Of a stretch of DNA of 64,000 nucleotides, positions 20,217-30,649 are shown piece by piece. Source of the DNA: Cryptomeria japonica (taxonomy: Eukaryota; Streptophyta; Pinopsida; Cupressales; Cupressaceae); the NCBI RefSeq assembly GCF_030272615.1, contig NC_081412.1, forward strand, positions 142,808,247 to 142,872,246, written 5' to 3'. A model generated the notes under the pieces. The model made no database searches. It had not been told where the DNA came from and saw only the letters and a program-made list of their open reading frames with translations. Each line of letters starts with the position of its first letter. Position 1 is the stretch's first letter. A program made the translations under genes and the position numbers.

Positions 20217-21650
20217 CTGATTTGCAATCGCTTGTCCTTTGATAGCTCATCTTTCTGTGTAGTGGATGTCGAATTCACTGAGAATCATAACCCATTTAGC
20301 CAATCGGCCTGTGAGAGCTGCCTTACTGAGTAGATACTTGAGAGGATCAATTTTGGCTACTAGCTTAATAGTGTGTGCTAGCATATAATGTCAGAACTTT
20401 TGAGATGCAAAAACAACTGTTAGGCAAGCCTTTTCAATGAATGTATAATTGAGCTCATATCCATTCAATGTTCTACTGATGTAATATATGGCGCGTTCTT
20501 TTCCTTGTTGATCTTCTTGTGCCAATAATGCCCCCAGTGAAACATCTGTCATTGATATATACAATATAAGAGGCTTTCCTGCAGTTGGTGGTACTAGAAC
20601 TGGTGGATTCATCAGGTACTATTTAATTTGGTAAAAGGATTCTGCACATTTAGTCTCCCATTTGAATGGCACATTTTTGTGTAACAAGTGGTTAAATGGC
20701 AGACTTTTATCTGCTAGTTGAGCGATGAATCGCCTGATTGATTGAAGTCGCCCTTGGAGAGATCGAAGTTGACTGATATTCTTTGGTGGTGGCATATCCA
20801 TAATGGCTTGTACCTTTGCTGGATCCACTTCAATACCTTTAGCTGAGACGATGTAACCTAGTAACTTGCCTGATGTAACCCCGAAGACACACTTCTTAGG
20901 GTTGAGTCAGACTTTGAATTTCTGCAACCGAGCAAAGATCTTTGTTAGGATACCAAGATGTTCAGCTCTGGTGAAAGATTTTGCTAGTAAATCATCCACA
21001 TAGTCTTCCATAAATGTGTGCATCATATCATGGAATATGGTTGTCATTGCTCGTTGATAAGTGGCTCCGGCATTCTTTAAGCCAAAAGGCATAACATTCC
21101 AACAGTAGGTTCCCCAAGGATAGGTGAATGCTATTTTGTCTTGATCTTCAGGAGCTATTTTGATTTGATTATAGCCTGAGAAACCGTCCATTAATGAGAG
21201 AATTGCATGGCCTGCTGTGAGATCTACAATTATATCAATACTTGGTAGAGGAAAGTCATCCTTTGGGCAAGCTTTATTGATATCTCTGAAGTCGGTGCAT
21301 ATTCTAATACTACCATCTGGTTTTGAGACTGGAACAATGTTAGAAATCCATTCTGCATAGTCAATAGGTCGGATGAATCCGACATCTAATAATTTCTTTA
21401 ATTCCGTTTTGACCATGAGTGCTATCTGTGGATTCATCTTTCGTAGTTTCTGCTTGATTGGCTTGACCCCTGCAGAGATGGACAAGTGATGCATGATTAG
21501 GTGTGGATCCACTCCAGGCATATCAGCATATGACCAGGCAAAGTTAATTGGCTGTCCTTTAAAGAAGATGATGAATGCCAATCTTTCCTCTTCGGTCAAA
21601 AATTCTGCAAGGTGAATGTTTCTGGCTGCTTCAGTGGTACCAATGTTGAT
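20217..21650 (-). pseudogene. Inner gypsy reverse transcriptase and gypsy-type RNase H (four internal stops)
   Basis: The RT fingers have PVSKPDGSIRICTDFRDINKA and the palm MDGFSGYNQI. The catalytic box is YVDDLL (intact), preceded by MPFGLKNAGATYQRAM. The thumb/connection has FGVTSGKLLGYIVS. The first RNase H has PLILYISMTDVSLGALL and ends near KYLLSKAALTGR. In-frame stops are TGA at 20907 (LNPKKC context), TAG at 20619, TGA at 20391 and TGA at 20247. The three TGAs sit where an Arg CGA is expected, so they look like C-to-T changes at CpG. The frame is unbroken with gag and integrase. Confidence 0.9.
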
Positions 21651-23219
21651 TTATTGAGTGGGCTCAATCAATATGGGTGATCGTTCATGAAAATGTTCAG
21701 GAAGAGTGTCAAGTCTCCCATCGTTAGGTGCCTTAAAAAGGTTTTCACCCTTAGATGCGTCCTTTATTTTTACTTTTTTGGGATCCATTGCTGCCATTGA
21801 CTGGTTTTCAGCATTAGATTCATTATTTGATTCATTTTTGCGACTGAGAGACTTGGCACTGCCTGAAGAACAGACGTCGTTATGCGGTTCACTGGCAGAG
21901 CCTGTTTCGGGATTTACGGTACATAGGTAGTGGATAATAGATTCATCATCTGGAAAAATTGGGATATCATGAGTCTCAGGTTCAGTCCAGTCGATGAGAT
22001 CAGGGAAGACAAGTGGTAAGGAATCATGGGGCGGGTCAAGTTCAGCTACTGTAAGTGTTAGAATAGAGTTATCATCGTGATGGGTCTTGTTTTTAAAGAA
22101 ATTTAGGGTTTCATCGAGGTCTTCGATGGTATCATCTTCTACATAGACTTGTTCGTAATATTTTTGTTCGCTTTCCTGAACGTCATAGATATGTTGTGGT
22201 CCAAATTCAAGAGGCCTATCTTCTGTGTTATGTTCTTCTTGAGAAATGGATATGAAATCAGTATCATTAGGGATATTTGTAGTAGTATCAGAGCAGGTAC
22301 CCCATTCATATTCATTTGAATCTGTTTCATATGCATCATCCCAAATTCTATCTATACTGTAGACAGGTATGTTGTATGGCGAAAATAAATCTTTGATGAT
22401 AGATACTATTTTGACATTCTGTGTTGATTCTGTATCTGATCCATCTTCTACATTCTGGATTTGTTCATAGATTGTGCTTCCTCGGGGAGGAATGATGGGT
22501 GCTTGTGATGATATGATTTGTTCTTGAGCCACCGGTGTGTGAATATGAGCCACTGCTGCAGATATGGCCTTCTTATGATCCATAAGCTTTCCCTGATGTA
22601 TCTTCTGATCTTGACGTTCTCTTGCCTTACGGATTGTTTCTGCTGATTCAAAGAGAGCTTCCTGCCATGATTCTTCTTTATATTTCTTCTTTTCTTTCCA
22701 TTGAGGTTTTGTATTTGTATGTGGTGGCCTTTTTAATAGGAAAGTGAATTTAGAACCTAATCCTGCTTTATTTCTACTAGGTTGTGAAGGAAGATCTATA
22801 GGTTCAGTGACTCCTTCTTGGCGTTTCCCAATAGGTCCTTTACCGCCATATCCCATTTGTTTCATGATCAAGTAGCCTTTTCCATACAAGTGCGTTGGTA
22901 GAACAATGTCTAGAGCGGCCACTCTATTAGCTTCTTCTTCATCTTTGTATAACCAGTTAAGAACATCTTTATCTTCTGATTCATGTGCTAGAGTCCCCAA
23001 TTGGATGAAGGTACCATCAAATTTAGTTATGGGCTGAGTTGCCTGATGTGTTGATAGAGTAGGTAAACCATGCGATCTAGGTGATGTTGGCAATTTGGTT
23101 AAACACAAAGGCTCCATAGAGTATTCGCCCATGCCTTGGTCCTTGATTTGCATTTTCTGTTTGAAATCTCCCCATAAGGAGTTGGATTTTACGGTTGGTG
23201 GATCAGATGTTGAAGACCA
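21651..23219 (-). pseudogene. Inner gypsy linker reading frame with a G-patch-like motif
   Basis: This frame of about 520 codons lies between protease and RT, in the frame of both, bounded by TAG at 23220 and TAA at 21651. Near residue 95-140 of the 500-residue open stretch it has MKQMGYGGKGPIGKR, then PIDLPSQ and KAGLG, the glycine spacing of a G-patch. The rest is acidic, low in complexity and lacks a recognised fold (WTEPETHDIPIFPDDES near the end). The outer element has a clearer G-patch at the same place. G-patches bind nucleic acid or activate helicases, and some retroviral proteases carry one. The role here is unknown. Confidence 0.65.
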
Positions 23220-25766
23220 CTACTTTTCTCTGTTATAAGGAACCAAACTATCTTGGGCTACCCCCATTGCATTGCAATGTTGAAATGGATTGTGATCAGC
23301 TGATATGGAGATTTCCTGTCCATCATAAGGAAATTTGACACACTGGTGGTATGTAGAAGGTACTGCTTGCATTTCATGTATCCAGGGTCGACCTAATAAG
23401 ATATTATAGGTGAGTTCAATATCTAAAACTTGACATATAGTATCCTTTTGCACTAGTCCTACCTGAATAGGCAATATCACTGTTCCTTTAGAGGACCGTT
23501 CCTCATCATCATATGCTTTTATGGTAATCTTTTTACAAGGATCAATAGATTCTTCTGAGAAACCTAGTGCACGGATAAGCTTTAAGGTACATATATTAAG
23601 TCCGGCTCCTCCATCTATTAAGACTCTTTTAACACGGTGTTTGCAAACAATGACTTCAATATGTAGAGGAGTATTATGTGGATGACTCAATGAAGTATTA
23701 TCATGCTCTGAGAAGGTGAGGTTATGAGACTCTGTCATGTGGGCCACCATAGCTTGGAATCTGTCTATATCCAGATTTTGAGGTACATTTGTTTCTAAGA
23801 GTTCTTGCTCCAATATGTCTTTGTGTCTTGGAGATAGTTTTAACAATTCCAGGATAGATATCTGAGCCGGAGTTTTTCGCAGTTGAGTAACTAAGTCGTA
23901 TTGGATCTTTGGTGTGGTGGTTGGAGGTGCAGTATGCCCCTTTAAGACATATTTCTGGGTCTGGGTTGTTACATTGACAGATTCATGATCACGTTTATCT
24001 CGAATGGTTATAACATTGACTTGATGGTCTTCAGCTGATATGTGATTGATTGTGTTGTTGTAGATGTGATTAATACGAGCTCCGCGTGTATCGTTTGAAC
24101 TTGATGCTCCATCTTTGTTATAATTTGGTAAAGGATCTTTGAAGGCTTCGTGATCATTATTTGTTTTGAGACCATCTACTGTTAAGTCACCTCGATCAAT
24201 CATGTCTTGGATTATGTGTTTCAATCTCATGCACTCGTTTGTTCTATGACCTTTGTTTCGATGAAAATCACAATAATGGGAATCATTCCACCAAGGTGGT
24301 TTGATCGGGGGTTCGTAATTGTTAATTGGAGGTAAAGAAAGAACCTTGTTTGCTAACAGCTCTCTGAATGCGGACTCTAATGATTGGCCCAATGGTGTGA
24401 AAATACGCTTATGGAAATTGTTGGTGTTGTTGCGTGAATTGTTGTTAGGCCCTGGATTCAGATTTTTGTTTTGATTATCGTTGGCATTGTTGGTGTTGAG
24501 TTGTCCTTGAGTATTGTTTGGTGTATTGGGAGTAGCATTTTTAGGATTTTTCGTATTCTGAGTATTTCCTGATAAAGCAAGCACTGGCTGTTTAGATTTA
24601 GGATCATAGGATTCATTGTTGCCGTCGTTTTTGTTTCGAGTCCAAAATCGAGTTTTGTCTAGATTGGTATTGTTTTGGTTATTGTAGTTTGATGAGTTCG
24701 TTCCTTCTTTGTAGAACTTGAGTGTTCCCTTTTTGACACAAGCTTCCTCTACTTGGATGCCATTTTCAATTAACTTGTCAAAAGATGGGATGCATTGAAG
24801 TTTGAGTCTGTAACTCATTTCCCCATTCAAGTTATCAATGAAGATTTCCATTTTCTCTTTTTCAGGAATATCGCGAGGATATCTTGATACCATGCGTCGC
24901 CAACGTTGAAGGAATAACATGAATGTTTCATTGTTCTTTTGTTTGGTGTTACAGATATCTAACATGGTTATGGCATGTTGGATGTTGTAAGAATAATGGG
25001 TGATGAACTTGTTGACCAATTCGTCAAATGATCTAACAGGTGGTGTAATCTTGGATAACCATTCCATTGTTTGTCCTCCCAGGCTTCTTGGGAATAACCT
25101 CATCAGATACGTGTCATTATGAGCAAATTCAAGACTCATAGTACAAAATTCTCGAACATGATCTCGAGGATCACCTTTCCCATCATATTTATCAAATTTG
25201 GGAATGTCTGAGTTTGGAGGAAAAGGTATCATGTTTAAGCTTCTGTCAAATGGATAAGGACAGATTTCATTTATAGAATACCGCACTGTTGTCCCTTGTT
25301 GCATGTCATGCATTTGTCTTTGCAACATTTGCATCTGTTGAGTAAGAGCAACCAAAGGCGTATTATCTTGCCGAGGGAAGAGTTATTCCCTTGGATTTGT
25401 TCTCATTTGAAAAGGTGTAGCAAATGGTATGTGTTGTTCGGGGGTTTCGAACATAGGTATTCGCATTTCTGGTATATGTTGTTCTGGAATACGTTGTTCA
25501 GGTATGCGAGTCTCTTCTTCCCTTTGTTGTTCTTGATATGTGTATTGTTGAGATCCTGTTTGAAAGACGTTTGCGTCGAAATCTTCAGGAAGTTTGACAC
25601 CTTTGCTTGTAAGCATAAGTAGATATTTTTCTTTGTCATTTTCCATGAGTTTTTCAATGAGTTTTTGGAATGAAGGATTTTCTTGGCATTCCTGAAGAAT
25701 TGCGTCAGTAATTTCAGGATCTTCTGAAGATGGAACTTCAAAAGGATTTGATAATCTGCGATTCAT
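23220..25766 (-). pseudogene. Inner gypsy Gag and protease (one internal stop)
   Basis: The Gag start at 25766 (MNRRLSNPFEVP) is chosen because the outer element has a similarly placed start and a matching N-terminal region (KLPEDFDANVF against LLPEFDKSTL). A proline/glutamate repeat (RIPEQRIPEQHIPEMRIP) follows, then TAA at 25383. The capsid domain spans about 25290-24700 (KFITHYSYNIQHA, ETFMLFLQRWRRM). An Asn-rich stretch precedes a Tat-type knuckle CDFHRNKGHRTNEC near 24270. The protease has VLIDGGAGLNIC (the usual S/T of DSG replaced by G) and YNILLGRPWIHEM. It ends at TAG 23220 in frame with the next segment. Gag builds the particle and the protease processes the polyprotein. Confidence 0.9.
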
Positions 25767-25824
25767 ACTTGATTCCGTGGGTGTCTCGCTTTGTTTGTTT
25801 CATTGAGAGCGAGTGACAGGCATT

Positions 25825-26211
25825 TCAATAGAAACTTTCAGTGATGAAAGGAACAAAGTCCTCGTTGATGTTTTGCTCTGGCGTTGGTGGTTCTGGTCTA
25901 GGTGTGTTATATGTGATGCACTCGTCGGGCAGGAATGCTGGATTGATTTTTCCTCCACGGTTTATCTTTTGATTAAAAGCAGACTTTTGACAGTATGCTC
26001 TTGTTTTTAGGGGTTCTTTGTCAAATTCGCTGGATTTGTTTTGGATATAATGTTTGACGTGATGAAGAAATACCCGATGAGATTTGAAGAGTTGACGATT
26101 GATGTATAAAAATTTATTTCTCTTGATGAATTTGGAAAAGCTCGGTCGCTGTTTCTTTAACGTGATGTTGCGATAGAGGTTCTTCTTTCTCAGAATGAGG
26201 GGATTAGTCAT
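25825..26211 (-). CDS. Possible small reading frame just upstream of gag
   Basis: 128 codons in a different frame from gag, ending 58 bases before the gag start. The first half is basic (LILRKKNLYRNITLKKQR). The second is Pro-rich (TPRPEPPTPEQNINEDFVPF). Extra frames upstream of gag occur in some Tat/Ogre elements, but no counterpart is seen in the outer element. It could be chance. Confidence 0.25.
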   Translation of the reverse strand: MTNPLILRKKNLYRNITLKKQRPSFSKFIKRNKFLYINRQLFKSHRVFLHHVKHYIQNKSSEFDKEPLKTRAYCQKSAFNQKINRGGKINPAFLPDECITYNTPRPEPPTPEQNINEDFVPFITESFY

Positions 26212-26680
26212 GCATGAGTGATCAATGATTTCCTTTGATTGATTTGGATTCAGTTGATTCTTGTTTTGAAAATTTCAAATTTTACTTTATCAGAATGAAG
26301 GTTTAGCTATTCCTTCACGATAAAGCATGTCAAATGATATGGATAAGAGTTTCCCGATCTGGAAACTGAATTTGACAATTTGGAAAATTTCTAGACAAGT
26401 GTTTTTGAGATGAGATCCGTAAGATATTTAAAGGATTGAATTGACACTGATGATGACAAGTTTCCGGATTATGATAGAAAAGACGTCCTTTAATGCTCGA
26501 TTCGTTTTCAGATTTGGACAACCTTGTTTGACGCAAATTTGACTTGAGAAATAGTTTTATGGCTTGTTTTTGTCACTCGGGTTTGATAAAGACGTGTTTT
26601 GATGAAAAACTGTGTTTTAAAATATTTTGAATTTTTCAAAAAAATTTGGTCTTTCAACTCTCTGTTTTTCTCCTTTTTCT

Positions 26681-27357
26681 CACGTGCTAAAACAGTTGTT
26701 CAATGCGCTAGCAAATTTTTTTAATGCGCTAAAACTATTTATCCACGCGCTACTGTGCCCCTGGTCACGCACTAAAATATTGACTTTGGAAAATTTTGTT
26801 TGGTCGACTGTGAAATATGTATGCGCTAGACTGTATTTTCTACGCGTTGACTGGTTTGGTTAATGCGCTAAAACAGAGATTCCACGCGCTAAGATGTTTG
26901 TTACACGCGCTAAAACAGACTGTTTTGAAATTTGTAGTGAAGTTTTTCTGGAGAATTACGCGCTACACTGCTTCTTTCACGCGCTAACTGGTTTGGTTAA
27001 CGCGCTAAAATAGAGTTTCGACGCGCTAAGATGTTTGTTACACGCGCTAAAACAGACTGTTTTGAAATTTGTAGTGAAGTTTTTCTGGAGAATTACGCGC
27101 TACACTGCTTCTTTCACGCGCTAACTGGTCTGGTTAATGCGCTAAAACAGAGATTCTAAGCGCGAAGACGTTTGTTACATGCGCTAAATGATTCCTAACA
27201 TGTGCTAGGATATGTTTTGCACGCGCTAAAATATCTGGTCTCTGTTTTACTTTCAGTTGAAACGCTACTGTTTTTGTTGTATGCGCTATTTTGTTCTTCA
27301 GATGTGCTAAAATAACTGTTTGACGCGCTAATATGTTGTTCCCACGCGCTAAACTGC
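26681..27357 (-). repeat. Leader array 2: GCGCTA motifs at 21-base spacing, with a 137-base tandem duplication
   Basis: Plus-strand units read (A/C)(T/C)GCGCTAA/C. Many successive units are exactly 21 bases apart (for example at 26884 and the next after it), while the bases between differ. A larger unit repeats with period 137 (starts 26884, 27021, 27158), including a 53-base spacer without motifs. In the sense (minus) direction the motif reads TAGCGC(G/A)T, as in the PMD intron. Confidence 0.85.
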
Positions 27358-28538
27358 CTTGATTTTTCTTTTTGGTGCCTTTGTGATGTTTTTGACTTTT
27401 GTTGAGAGAATTTTTAAGTAGGATGGATGATTTTCTGAAATACAAAATGTAAACACGGCACACAAAGTACAATCATTTCACTTAATCTAACATAAAGGGT
27501 ATGTTCTGTCGAGGATGTTTTCGAATCCCCAATGTTTTAACAGGTTGGATACAAAATAAACACTTCAGAAAGACTCTTTATTCAAGGGTCATAAGCAACA
27601 TCATAGCTCACTAGTCTCGATACTCCGTCAGCTCAAACAGCCGTGTCACCCCCTAGAGGGCACCCGTTTTTTTGCCTTTTGCCAGAAATTAACCCAAAGT
27701 GAGTTGCTTCACAGTTGAGTAGTTATCTTGGGAGATATATGGTGAGTAATCTTGTGGGCAGATTCTTCCCCACCCTTGCACTATGATGTTACAAATGTTT
27801 GGATACTGACTCAGTTCAAAGTTTCTAATTCTAAGGTTCTTAATCAGGCTTCCCGTTCGGCCGTCAGTGATAAACTCCCTCAGGAGGCTTCCCAACCTTT
27901 AGAACAAAGGCTTTACGTATCTCAAGGATACTGGGGGAAGGCTAATCGCTGCGCGCAACCGTTGAAAAGGACTTTCGTCACTTTCCACATTTGATTATAG
28001 TGGGTTGGAATTCTTGGCGTCAAAGCCGTTCCCCACTTAGGTCGTTCCCTTCACACCGGCCATAAACGACTTTAAGAGTTGAGTGCAACTCCTCGGGAAG
28101 GCAGGCCTGCTAAAGGATTTATTGCTTGAATTAAAGAAAGCTTTAAGAGTGGTTTGGCTTTTTGGTCACCCAGTTAAGGGGAGAGCATATACCTTCCACT
28201 TTCGATACACGGCAGATAAGTTGTTCTTTTTAGCCTTCAAGACAATGGTTTGCTAACCTCTATTTGGAGATGTTGCTCCAACAAGCATGGTGTTCTTTTT
28301 AACCCTGTATAGCAATGATTATTTAATCTATGGAAAATAGATCGTCAACAAAGCAAATTTTGATTTTCGAGGTCAACAAAAGGAAAAACGTTTTGTTTGT
28401 AAAACAAATCTCCTCGCTTTTCCTGCAAGAAACTTGTTAAAAATCCTGCAAAAAGAAATTGATTAGTTTGTTTCGGGGGACTTCCACAAGTCTAAAATTA
28501 TTTATTCGGTTACACAATCTTTTGTTGGTTTTCTTTTT
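27358..28538 (-). other. Gypsy leader segment between two motif arrays, non-coding
   Basis: No convincing reading frame. Part of it (about 27990-28130) resembles 40655-40765 in the outer element's leader: ATAGTG(G/A)GTTGG, a CCCACTTAGGTCGTTCCC-like block and GGGAAGGCAGGCCTGCTA against GGGAGGGCAAGCCCGCTA. It may hold RNA signals such as packaging or translation elements, which is inference. Confidence 0.5.
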
Positions 28539-29095
28539 GACGCGCTACAGAACAAACTGTACGCGCTACAATATTGGGTTGATGCGCTACTGTCCCGCTT
28601 GCGTGCGCTATTCTGTTTCTCAGAAGCGCTACTCTGTCGCTCAGACGCGCTAATTTATGGTTTGGTTTTCCCGCGGTCTGTTATTCGGGAAATTTTTGAA
28701 GTTTAATGCGCTGACTGTCTATTCAAATGCACTGGAAGATCGATTCTAAGCGCTATTATTTTTGGCCCATGCGCTAATCTGTCAGGTAGACGCGCTGATC
28801 TGCGTTTCGGTTTTTCTCGGGAAATTATGAATTTGAATGCGCTAACTGTCTGTTGATACGCGCTGGAAGATGTAGGTGAAGCGCTAAAACTTGGGGTGCA
28901 TGCGCTATTCTATCAGGCAGACGCGCTAATCTGTGGTTCGCCGGCGTCGATACCTACAGGAAAATTTGTCAATAGTTTAATGCGCTAAGGAACAGTTTGA
29001 ATGCGCTGGAACAGAGAGCCCACGCGCTAAACAGTAGGCTAGAAGCGCTAAACTGTTTGGCTTATGCGCTAAAATGTTCCTGAGACGCGCCAATT
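28539..29095 (-). repeat. Leader array 1: about 22 GCGCTA motifs in four groups, 21-base spacing
   Basis: Groups of five or six motifs with successive starts 21 bases apart, separated by motif-free gaps of 47-61 bases that resemble each other (GGGAAATT(T/A)...). Within a unit only GCGCT(A/G) is constant; the remaining 15 bases vary. The array begins about 60 bases from the primer site. Confidence 0.85.
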
Positions 29096-29158
29096 CTAGT
29101 TTCCCACGTACCTGCAAAAGTCTTCAAATTCAAAAAACGATAAGTTATTGGGGTGCGT

Positions 29159-29176
29159 GCCCCACGGTGGGCGCCA
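29159..29176 (-). promoter_or_regulatory. Primer binding site of the inner gypsy element
   Basis: On the minus strand it reads TGGCGCCCACCGTGGGGC, four bases inside the 5' LTR. It starts with TGG, complementary to a tRNA CCA end. I do not assign the tRNA species. Confidence 0.85.
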
Positions 29177-29180
29177 GAAA

Positions 29181-30644
29181 TGTATGTGGGAAAAATGGAT
29201 TAATAAAACTAAATATGTGAAAAATTACGATAAGTACCAATCCACACACACACACACAGGACTTCTTGATGCAAGCTATGGAGTAACGATGCGTTACTCA
29301 GCTTCCCAAGGAGGGTCCCATGGTTCTCTATCTCACAATGTCCCTCAAACCAATGTTTTGCTCTCAGATTACTGAGCAAAATGGCTTAGGGATGGCAAAT
29401 ATGAGAACGAGAGAGATTTTAACTGATCTTAGTATGAGATGTGTTATAAGCTAGATGAGATGCTAGAAATGCAATAAACTAAATGATAAGATGACGAGGT
29501 TAGTATGGAGATTATCCTAACATACTATATTTAATCTACGATTGAACTAAAATGGTAAATAAAGTAACCTAAGCATGCATATTCACGATTAATTTTGATC
29601 TAAAAGAGGCTAAATGAAGAGCTTATATAAAATGAAAAAGCTTGAAAGAATTTGAGCATAAGTGTGATGCTTCAAATTTGAAAGATGATTGTTAAGAATG
29701 GAGGAATGAGAGCTCTATTTATAGCACAAACAGGGCAATGGATGGTCAAGATTGAATGGTTTAATCAAGGGCCAAGTTTGAAAGTTGGGAATCCATGTGC
29801 ACAATTGGCACCAATGAAATGGTGACAAATGTCCACACAGGATTGGGTTGAAAGAAGAGGTTGGAGGCATTAAAGGCCCGAGGAGACCTCATGGTTATCT
29901 AAATGCTAAGGGTCAAGTCTAAATTAGGTTTACCCACTGAATTAGGATCTAATCCAAAGATAAACCTTTGTGCAAATGATTAAGAGATAATCATGGTCAA
30001 AGCATTAATGACCTGATGAGACCCTTGGGTTGGGTAGAGGTTGAGTCAAAACAAATGTTTTAACCATGTGGGAGGGTTTGAAATAACCATTAATGGTTAT
30101 TAGAGACTTTGGGGATTAAGTGGTTGAAGGTTGGAAGCCTTCAATGGTTTTTAAAGACTTTAGGGTTTTTGGTGGTTGAAGGTTGAAAACCTTCAATGGT
30201 TATCCAAGACTTTGGGCCATTTGAGAAGTGACCTCCCTTTGCTTAGGGATGTGACAAAGTTTAGAGGGTGTTTAGGTTAATTAGAATTGGTTAGAATATT
30301 CTAGAAGGGGTTAGGTAGGGGTTTGGGATTTTGCAAGTGGATGGGGAGGATAATAGGATTTAATTGAATTTATTTGATTTTCATTCAATTTGGTTGGAAT
30401 TAAATAAATTTGATTTATTCAATTTAGGATAACTATTTAATTAAATTTGAATTTAATTAAAAGTGGCGAGGGGGATTTAATTGAATAAAATGATTTATTC
30501 ATTAAATGGTATAGTGAATTTAATCAAGTGATTTACTTAATTAAATAGAAGAATGTGGATAATTTAATTAAATTGGATTTAATTAAATAGGAAAATGAAC
30601 ATAAAATATTCATTTAGGAATATGGTCATTTTTATATGTCTACA
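29181..30644 (-). repeat. Inner gypsy 5' LTR
   Basis: It is the near-identical partner of 11948-13409. Differences seen by eye are a (CA)n length change near 29250, C/T near 29594, A/T near 29626, T/A near 30284 and T/G near 30466. It contains the sense promoter and ends TGTCTACA before the CATTG duplication. Confidence 0.95.
29715..29723 (-). promoter_or_regulatory. TATA box of the inner 5' LTR
   Basis: The minus strand reads GCTATAAATAGAG. It would start the genomic RNA about 30 bases further left, leaving an R-U5 of roughly 500 bases. Confidence 0.6.
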
Positions 30645-30649
30645 CATTG

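Larger units (their letters stand above)
11948..30644 (-). mobile_element. Inner Ty3/gypsy Tat-type retrotransposon with an antisense PMD gene, 18.7 kb, minus strand
   Basis: LTRs are 11948-13409 (3') and 29181-30644 (5'), both TG...CA. By eye they differ at about five bases plus a (CA) repeat length change over 1.46 kb. The primer site is 29159-29176 and the polypurine tract 13410-13423. Gag-pol (25766 to 18381) stays in one frame throughout but has eight stops. The second RNase H before integrase is the hallmark of the Tat lineage. A two-exon PMD gene runs the opposite way at 13833-16994. Arrays of GCGC motifs lie in the leader and in the antisense intron. Near-identical LTRs indicate a recent insertion. 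Confidence 0.95.

Noticed and set aside
21706-21930. Plus-strand frame opposite the G-patch linker
   Set aside because: A shadow of the minus-strand coding frame.
27134-27472. Minus-strand frame with ILAR/LAH repeats
   Set aside because: A by-product of the 21-base array in the leader; other array segments have stops in every frame.
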